From contig NC_061862.1 in assembly GCF_907164915.1 (NCBI RefSeq), positions 33,109,522 to 33,173,521 on the forward strand: DNA of 64,000 nt. The letters are read 5' to 3'. The stretch is from Impatiens glandulifera (Eukaryota; Streptophyta; Magnoliopsida; Ericales; Balsaminaceae). This document shows, one piece after another, positions 57,789 to 64,000 of this stretch. Positions within the stretch are counted from its first letter, which is position 1. Each line of letters opens with the position of its first letter. A program made the position numbers and the translations under genes. The notes beneath the pieces are model-generated. The model did not search any database. It saw only the letters and a list, made by a program, of their open reading frames with translations, and had not been told where the DNA came from.

Positions 57789-58115
57789 ACTCTCCTTCTC
57801 AACCTCCTCACCCTTCTCCTTCTCAACATCCCCACTCTTCTCTTCTCAACCTCCCCACTCTCCTCCTTCTCAACCTCCCCACTCTTCTCATCCTTCACCT
57901 TCACATCCACACTCTCCTCATCCTCCACACCATCCACATTCACATCCTTCTCCTCATCCTTCAACTCCATCTCCACACCCTCCACACTCTTCTCCACACC
58001 TTCCATCACCTTCTTCTCCTCTTCATCGACCTTCACATTCTTCTTCTCATCCTTCACCGTCATCTCCATCATCTCCTCACTTTCATTCGTCTTCATCTCC
58101 ATCATCTCCTGCAAA
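57789..58115 (-). repeat. Low-complexity Glu/Lys/Val coding linker
   Basis: Imperfect repeats of about 30 bp encode VEKEESGEVEK and MEMELKDEEKDV-like peptides on the minus strand. It joins the DUF1985 part to the Ulp1 part. The opposite strand gives long Ser/Pro/His-rich frames that are not genes. Confidence 0.65.
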
Positions 58116-58231
58116 ATAGAACAACATTCTGGTCAGATATGTCCTTAGCGTAACGTGAAGGACTTCGCTTAACACTAAGGCCTTCACGTTTTGCGAAGGG
58201 CTTCACGTTACGCGAAGTCCTTAGTGAAACA

Positions 58232-59674
58232 TTAAGTACAAATTTCAATATCTAATCTCAATCTTCTCCTTCTTCTTGTCCACCTTGCTCTTCTTCTTTT
58301 CTCTTCCATATTATCTAATTTGGCTATTAAAATGACCATCTTTTGGTTGGATTTGTGTAATAACTGTTCGGATATACTAATAACCAACTTTTTCATATAA
58401 TCATGGTGAGTTTCTTGAGTTTCTTTGATGGTGATTTTCAGCTGTTTGATGAGCTCTATTTTTAGCTCTTTAAGGTCCTCCTTCAGCTCTATTTTCAGCT
58501 CTTTTAGCTCCTCCTTCAGCTCATCACATTTACATCCAACAGAAGGCGTTGGAGGTAATGTAGGACTTGACGTCGCGATGGGGGGACTAGGAATGTTGGC
58601 ATTGGGAGGACTCGATTCATAAGCAAGCTTCCTCTTCAGGTTGACTACTTCTTTGAGAGTCGCTTCAGCCTTTCTCTTCCTGGTGGAAAGTTTGGGAGTA
58701 GGTTCTTCATCTACATCTTCATCAACTTCATCTTTGCATATTTTCCCATCTGTAAATCCCTCAAAACATTCATCAGTTGACTCGTCTATTTGTTTAAAGT
58801 CCTCACCACTATATAACCTCTTCTCCATGGAGGACTCTTCCATCTTAGTCAGATCCGTGGTCTTAAGGGCAAACTTTATCTCGTTCAAGGTGTTCTTCCT
58901 GTTGGAATGATAGACTAAGAACCTTGGGCGTAGAGGCTCATTAACCTCATTCCTTTTTGCGAATTTAGGGACAAAGCTTTTGATGACCTCATATGTCCAC
59001 ACTTGAAATGCCAGTACAAACCCATAAATGTTATAAACAAAAGGAGCATAAGGATTATTAATCATTTTCTTCTAGTTAAAATATAAGGAATTGAGACGTT
59101 TCATGTTCTTGTTCAAACCCTTGAGGGTGGCTCTAAAGGTAACCTTCCCCCATGGAAATCGGAGAAAAGTTTCCTCGTCTTCCACTATGTGGAGGATTTT
59201 TGGAATACCATCCTCCTTGGGTCAAATGCAAATAGGTACTGACAAATCAGGCATACCAGCCCCATCTTTCATAAAAGTAGTCTCCAACTCGTTCATTCCT
59301 ACACTCGTTTTCCCTTTAAAATATTTCACCGAGAGAGGTGGACAACCTCGGTGTTCTTCTTCGTTCACCTTAGGATATCCGTTTAAGTTTAGGCTTGTAA
59401 CCAAGGCATACTCCTTCAAACCAAATACAAGTTCCTGCCTATTGACCATGAATGTAATATCCTTTGAGTTTGAGCTTATCCTCCTAAGCAACATATGATG
59501 TACAATAGTTCCTGACAACTGCAAGACTGGGGCTGTGAATAAATATCTGAATTGGGTATTATAAACCCTCTCCAAAAGATCCATTGAATCGAACTTGTTA
59601 GCAATCTTCTTGAGGTAGGGGGCGCTTTTCTAAGAAATCCTACCAGGAAACTCAATAATTGTGGTTTCTGCCAT
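58232..59674 (-). pseudogene. Captured DUF1985-domain gene, 5' part of the Ulp1 fusion, minus strand
   Basis: One frame runs from ATG at 59674-59672 (AETTIIEFPGRIS) to the TGA at 58232, with three in-frame stops: TAG near 59632, TGA at 59222 and TAG near 59074. DUF1985 spans about residues 35-220 (NTQFRYLFTAPVLQLSGTIV, ITFMVNRQELVFGLKEYALV, LRFPWGKVTFRATLKGL, VWTYEVIKSFVPKFA, LRPRFLVY). A charged, Ser/Pro-rich linker with a coiled coil (CDELKEELKELKIELKED) follows. DUF1985 next to Ulp1 is a known plant transposon-associated arrangement. A 19-bp-motif cluster lies just downstream (58143-58235) and another just before the start (59735-59830). Confidence 0.82.
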
Positions 59675-60228
59675 CTACAAAAGGAACAACAAAAAAAATG
59701 TAATAACAAATACAAATACCATCAAGAAACCCTTAATACTTAGCGAAACACGAAGTACTTAGCAAAATGCGAAGTGCTTAGAAAAACGCAGCAAAGTGCG
59801 TAGAAAAACACGAAGTACATAGCGAAACCCTTAACCGATATGCCCATTGAACCAATATGAACATAAAAACTTAACATAAGATGAGCAAAAACCAAAATCC
59901 TTAACATAATAAGGTTTAAACCAAAAACCAGAAACATAAGACAAGCAAAAACCAAAAACCTTAACATAAGACGGTTTAAACCAAAAAGTAAACAAACCTG
60001 ATTAATGACGGACAAGAAGACGAGCAGGAAGAATCGTCAAGGTATGGAGTAGTTAAGTTAAAAGAGGCTAGAGAGAGACGAGGCCTTCGCGAGGGAGAGA
60101 ATAAATGAAATTTTCATCGTGTGAAGAAAAGAAACGCGCGCCTCTTTGACTTCCTACACGCGCCTCTTTGACTTCCTTAGCGAGGCGCGAAATACAATTT
60201 TTTTATATTTTTTATAGTTAATCTCTCT
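59675..60228 (-). other. Upstream region of the DUF1985/Ulp1 gene
   Basis: A leader and promoter area with AAACC-rich direct repeats (AACCAAAAACCTTAACATAAG, in two or three copies, 59870-59975), a motif cluster and a directly repeated CGCGCCTCTTTGACTTCCT (60137-60176). No TATA box could be chosen with confidence. Confidence 0.45.
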
Positions 60229-60230
60229 CG

Positions 60231-60573
60231 TTTGACAAAGGATCAACAACAAAGTCATGGTTTTGAAGTGAATCCGTGTTAGAAAAATAAATCTTATTAA
60301 TTTTATATGGAAACATTTAGATTCTTTAGAAAAGGCCTTTGAAGAAGCGATCATTGAGCTCCAGGTAAGAGAATATGGTTTGAAATCGATTTTGTTAGCT
60401 TAATGATTAACGAAATCGATTTCAAACCATCTTCTCTTACCTGGAGCTCAATGATGGCTTCTTCAAAAGTATTTTCTGATGAATCTAAATGTTTCTATGT
60501 AAAATATATTAAGGTTTATTTTGTTAAGACATATTCTTTTCAAAATCATGAGTGATGTAGTACCTTGTCAAAG
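60231..60573. repeat. Inverted repeat, arms of about 164 bp with 16-bp spacer
   Basis: Left arm 60231-60394, right arm 60411-60573, about 85-90 percent complementary by eye over the inner 110 bp, less outside. Each arm holds an exon-like piece ending in a splice-donor-like CTCCAG-GTAAGAG (KHLDSLEKAFEEAIIELQ in one arm, KHLDSSENTFEEAIIELQ in the other). A transcript across it would fold into a long hairpin. It is a likely captured gene fragment duplicated head to head. The source gene was not recognised. Confidence 0.85.
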
Positions 60574-60604
60574 GTAGTCATGATTAATTATAAATAACAA
60601 AAAA

Positions 60605-60722
60605 ATCTTGACCCTTAGCGAAACACAAAGTACTTACTTTGCGAAACGTGAAGTACTTACTTAGCGAAACACGAAGTATTTAGTGAAATGCGAAGTACTT
60701 AGCGAAACGCGAAGCGAAAAGT
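60605..60722. repeat. Last cluster of the 19-bp dispersed motif
   Basis: Five to six copies of CTTAGCGAAAC-CGAAGTA in a row with small spacers. This is the right-most occurrence and therefore the best available marker of the Mutator-like element's right side. Confidence 0.85.
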
Positions 60723-61329
60723 GAATCTTTCCTGAAAAGGAACCCATATTATCATCGACGAGATTATCTGCAAATATCATCATCGACAATATTACCAATG
60801 AATAGTAAAATTAACCAATATGAACAATAAGATGAACAAAATATGAACCGATATGAACAATAAGAACATGTTAAATCGATTTAGGGTTTCAAATTAGGAT
60901 AATGGAAATAAGAACATAAATCAATTTAGGGTTTGAAATGAAGATAATGAAAATAAGATAATGTAATTTGAGGCTTTATTCTCTTCATGCACATTAAATT
61001 AGGGATTTAGTCATTTAAGGTTTTGTCTTTTGGATAAGTGGTAATCAATTTCAATTAATGATTTAAGGCTTAGGAATTTGAAGGGGTTCTTTTTCTATTT
61101 TAAGTTTAACTACTCTATGGTTAAAATTTGGTCTGATTGATTGTTTAATAGTTAATAATATGAGACAAATTTGGCAAAATGACTTTTAAAATTTCATATT
61201 CTATTTTCCTATTCTTTTACGTAGGAGATGGAGAGATTTTATAAATGAATTTGTATTCCTACCTCTCATTCACAACTCGATTCTTCCTCATAATCTAATG
61301 AGCATAATTTTATTTTATTTTTGAATTAA
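60723..61329. other. AT-rich DNA, no gene
   Basis: A short diverged direct duplication (CAATTTAGGGTTTGAAAT versus CGATTTAGGGTTTCAAAT, 60880-60940) is the only structure noted. Confidence 0.55.
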
Positions 61330-61657
61330 GGAGAACTAGCATGACACCAACAATCATGGCCCCCGCTTCAATATAAAGCGCTTTCAGATGGAAACGAACT
61401 TGTTTACTAATGAGCATAATGTTATTAAACAAGCAAAAAAACAATTCTGTGTAGAATAAAATTTAGGTGATATTATCAATGATCCGAGATTAAGAAAACC
61501 AATTGAGAATTTTAATGTTGCTATTCAAGATCAAGTTCGAAAATAATATGTTCTTCAAGTTCCATATGAACTTAATGACCATTTATGTCAAAAAAAACAA
61601 CTTTTAGTAATCAAGAAAGGAGTTTTCAAGTATGTTGGTATAAAAAATACACATAGT
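61330..61657 (+). pseudogene. Possible hAT-type (TTF zinc-finger) transposase fragment
   Basis: One frame with two stops reads LGDIINDPRLRKPIENF followed by QDQVRK-stop-YVLQVPYEL. The pattern DPxxRxxIxxF...QDQVRxxY resembles the start of the TTF-type region of plant hAT transposases. No further domain follows because the second CACTA element starts at about 61669. It is a short relic and the match is by eye only. Confidence 0.33.
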
Positions 61658-61668
61658 TAGAATATAAT

Positions 61669-64000
61669 AATGAGTGAAAAAATGACCTTTATCGATAGAA
61701 TTTACCGAGATTTTTATATATAACTCTCGGTAATGGTCCTGAGAGAAAGAAATCTTTCGTTATTAAAAATAAATTCCGAAACGTGTGTAAAACCTTTGGT
61801 GATATGAGTTTTCACCGAAAGTTTTTCAAAAACTCTTGGGTTGGACTCTTCCCAAAAAAACTAAAAACAATTCTAAGTTTTAGGAAGGGTAATTACGAAA
61901 AAATTTTAAAAAAAATCATCGGTTTTGACACTCCCCAAAAGGTTAATTGCGAAGGTCCCTCGCTTTTGACTCTTCCCAAAAAGGTAATTGCGAAAAAAAT
62001 TCAAAAAACTCTGGATTTTACTCTTCCCCAAAAAATTAAAAATAATTTTAAATGTTGGGAAGGGTTAATTGCAAAAGGTTTTTTTTTTAAAAACCCTCGG
62101 TTTTGACTCTTCCCAAAAACATTAAAAATAATTCTAAGTGTTGGGAAGGGTAGTTGTGAAGGTTTTCAAAAAACCCTAGGTTTTGACTCTTCCAAAAAAA
62201 ACTGAAAATAATTCTAAGTGTTGAGAAGAGGTAATTGCAAAGGTTTTTCAAAAAACCCTCGGTTTTGACTCTTCCCAAAAATACTAAAAATAATCTAAGT
62301 ATTGGGAAAGGGTAATTGCAAAGGTTTTTCCAAAAACCCTCGGTTTTGACTCTTCCCCAAAAAACTGAAAATAATTTTAAGTGTTGGAAATGGGGTAATT
62401 GCGAAGGTTTTTCAAAAATACCCTCGATTTTGACTATTCCCAGAAAAACTGAAAATAATTCTAAGTGTTGGAATGGGGTAATTGCGGAGGTTTTCAAAAA
62501 ACCCTCGGGTTTGACTCTTCCCAAAAAGGTAATTGCGAAGGATTTTTAAAAAACTCTAGATTTTGACTCTTCCCCAAAAAATTAACAATAATTTTAATGT
62601 TAGGAAGGGTTAACTGCGAAGGTTTTTTAAAAACCCTCGGTTTAACTCTTCCCAAAACATTGAAAATAATTCTAAGTGTTGGGAAGGGTAGTTGCAAAGG
62701 TTTTCAAAAAATTCTCGGTTTTGACTCTACAAAAAAACTGAAAATAATTCTAAGTGTTGAGAAGGGGTAATTGCAAAGGTTTTTCAAAAAACCCTCGGTT
62801 TTGACTCTTCCCAAAAATACTACAAATAATCTAAGTGTTGGGAAGGGGTAATTGCAAAGGTTTTTCCAAAACCCTCGGTTTTGACTTTTCCCAAAAAAAC
62901 TGAAAATAATTTTAAGTGTTGGGAAGGGGTAATTGCGAATGTTTTTCAAAAAACCTTTGGTTTTGACTCTTCCCAAAAATACTAAAAACAATTGTTGGGA
63001 ATGGGGTAATTGCAAAGATTTTTCAAAAAAATCCTCAGTTTTGACTCTTCCCAAAAAAATTAAGAATGATTCTAATTGTGTGGAAGGGTGTAATTGCGAA
63101 TGTTTTTTAAAAATCCCTCGGTTTGACTATTCCCAAAAATACTTAAATTAATTTTAAGTGTTGGGAAGGGGGTAATTGCGAAGGTTTTTCCAAAATCCTT
63201 AGGTTTGACTCTTCCCAAAAACACTGAAAATAATTTTAAATGTTGGGAATGAGGTAATTGCGAAGGTTTTTCAAAAAACCCTCGGTTTTGACTCTTCCCC
63301 AAAAAACTGAAAATAATTCTAAATGTTGGAAATTGGGTAATTGCAAAGGTTTTTCAAAAATACCCTCGATTTTGACTCTTCCCAAAAAAAACTGAAAATA
63401 ATTCTAAGTGTTGGGAATGGGGTAATTGCGGAGGTTTTTCAAAAAAACCTTCGGGTTTGACTCTTCCCAAAAACACTGAAAATAATTTTAAGTGTTGGGA
63501 ATGGGATAATTGCGAATGTTTTTCAAAAAACCCTCAGTTTGACTTTTTTCAAAAAAAATGAAAATAATTTTAAGTGTTCAGAAGAGGGTAATTGCGAAGA
63601 ATATTTCATATATCTCTCATTATTTGACTTATATGTAAATGGTGTTTCACTCTCTAATTAGCTTGTCTAAACTCCTAACTAAGATAATCAATTGTTTGTT
63701 ATTTTTGAAGTATATAGGTATTGTGATTAATTTTATAAATGTATATGATTGTGGTTAATTTTATAAATTTATATGATTGTGCTTGATTATATAAAGAATT
63801 TTATATGTTTGTGTTTGATGACAATAAGAAAGTGTTGGGATTGTGTAATGTTTTAAAGATATAAATGTGTTAAATTAATATTGTTCAAGCTAATTAAAAA
63901 ATGAAACACCAATTAAATTAACAAATGAAGAAGTGAAATACTGAAAGATTTTTAAGTATGGATCGATTTTGATGATATAAATTAGCCAACTAACTTACTA
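61669..64000 (+). mobile_element. Second CACTA element, 5' part, continuing beyond the window
   Basis: From a decayed terminus (AATGAGTGAAAAAATGACC, compare CACTGGTGAAAAAGGGGTC) the sequence follows the first CACTA copy: matching blocks TTTACCGA, TATTAAAAAT-GATTCCGA, GTGTAAAACCTT-GG, ACCGAAAGTT and the CTTCCCAAAAAACC boundary occur in the same order. After the repeat array, 63640-63930 matches 32160-32440 (AGACTCCTAACTAATATAATCAA-TGT and GATTGTGTAATGTTTTAA). No gene is reached before the window ends. Confidence 0.78.
61870..63600 (+). repeat. Array of about 80-bp subterminal units in the second CACTA
   Basis: Roughly 21 imperfect units of GGTAATTGCGAAGGTTTTTC, then AAAACCCTCGGTTTTGACTC, then TTCCCAAAAA and AATAATTCTAAGTGTTGGGA. 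The unit corresponds to a single copy near 30180-30250 in the first element, so it was amplified only in this one. Open frames on both strands are repeat by-products. Confidence 0.88.

Larger units (their letters stand above)
52401..60722. mobile_element. Mutator-like element with captured DUF1985/Ulp1 gene (KI-MULE type), borders approximate
   Basis: A MURA transposase relic on the plus strand and a DUF1985 plus Ulp1 protease gene on the minus strand face each other inside one unit. A 19-bp motif (CTTAGCGAAACGCGAAGTA and variants) is scattered from 52538 to 60722 through leader, intron and spacers but nowhere else in the window, which helps delimit the element. Mutator elements carrying Ulp1-like genes are known in plants (Kaonashi group). 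No terminal inverted repeat could be identified, which is common in that group, so the ends are uncertain. Confidence 0.75.

Noticed and set aside
57756..58148. Long Ser/Pro/His/Thr-rich plus-strand frames
   Set aside because: They are antisense to the Glu/Lys-rich linker of the DUF1985-Ulp1 gene and come from low-complexity DNA.
52421..61200. Similar words GAAATTTGACGAAATGACC and ACAAATTTGGCAAAATGAC as terminal repeats of the Mutator element
   Set aside because: They are in the same orientation rather than inverted, so they cannot be terminal inverted repeats.
62087..63302. Repeated minus-strand frames with GRVKTEGFLKNL-like peptides
   Set aside because: They arise from the approximately 80-bp non-coding subterminal array; they have no promoter, no conserved domain and irregular lengths.

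Overview
This window looks like nuclear DNA of a flowering plant, probably a eudicot. It is strongly AT-rich, has long (AT)n microsatellites, and nearly all recognisable coding sequence belongs to plant transposable elements: Ty1/copia, plant L1-type LINEs, CACTA/EnSpm, Mutator-like, hAT, a Harbinger-like element and a possible Helitron end. No rRNA, tRNA, CRISPR or bacterial-style operon was seen. The species cannot be named from the sequence alone. The only candidate host gene is a short, intronless-looking gene at 18375-18638 for a secreted cysteine-containing peptide, with a TATA box 117 bp upstream.

Layout. 1-13.8 kb: AT-rich intergenic DNA with a Harbinger-like element (513-1484) that hosts a palindromic Mutator-type MITE (601-781), a 5'-truncated copia element with its 3' LTR (3944-5977), a short LINE tail (7290-7589), and segments duplicated elsewhere in the window. 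13.8-17.8 kb: a CACTA end, then two copia relics of different lineages fused on the minus strand (16725-14105), then a GC-richer unassigned kilobase. 17.8-28 kb: the small secreted-peptide gene, duplicated intergenic DNA and a 5'-truncated LINE (24805-23531, minus). 28.0-40.7 kb: a tandem array of about 315-bp units with tRNA-like boxes, possibly part of a Helitron, split by a complete 10.6-kb CACTA element (29990-40594) that is flanked by a CCA target duplication. That element carries a TNP2-type transposase gene, a Transposase_24-type gene and a short coiled-coil gene resembling a shrunken copy of the latter. 41.3-42.4 kb: a LINE copy with a 10-bp target duplication. 43.5-44.3 kb: the start of an Ac-like hAT element. 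44257-52384: a full-length 8.1-kb LINE bounded by a perfect 16-bp duplication, inserted into that neighbourhood. 52.4-60.7 kb: a Mutator-like element with a MURA transposase relic on the plus strand and a captured DUF1985/Ulp1-protease gene converging on it from the minus strand, with a dispersed 19-bp motif and a 165-bp-arm inverted repeat. 61.7-64.0 kb: the start of a second CACTA element related to the first, dominated by an approximately 80-bp repeat array and running off the window.

Almost every element gene is broken by in-frame stops or frameshifts. Many breaks look like C-to-T/G-to-A changes (Trp to stop, Gln to stop, Arg to stop, catalytic Cys to Tyr), as expected for long-silenced, methylated elements. 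Within each element the genes would have worked together (for example TNP2 plus its partner binding the subterminal repeats), but none appears able to encode a complete active transposition machine now.
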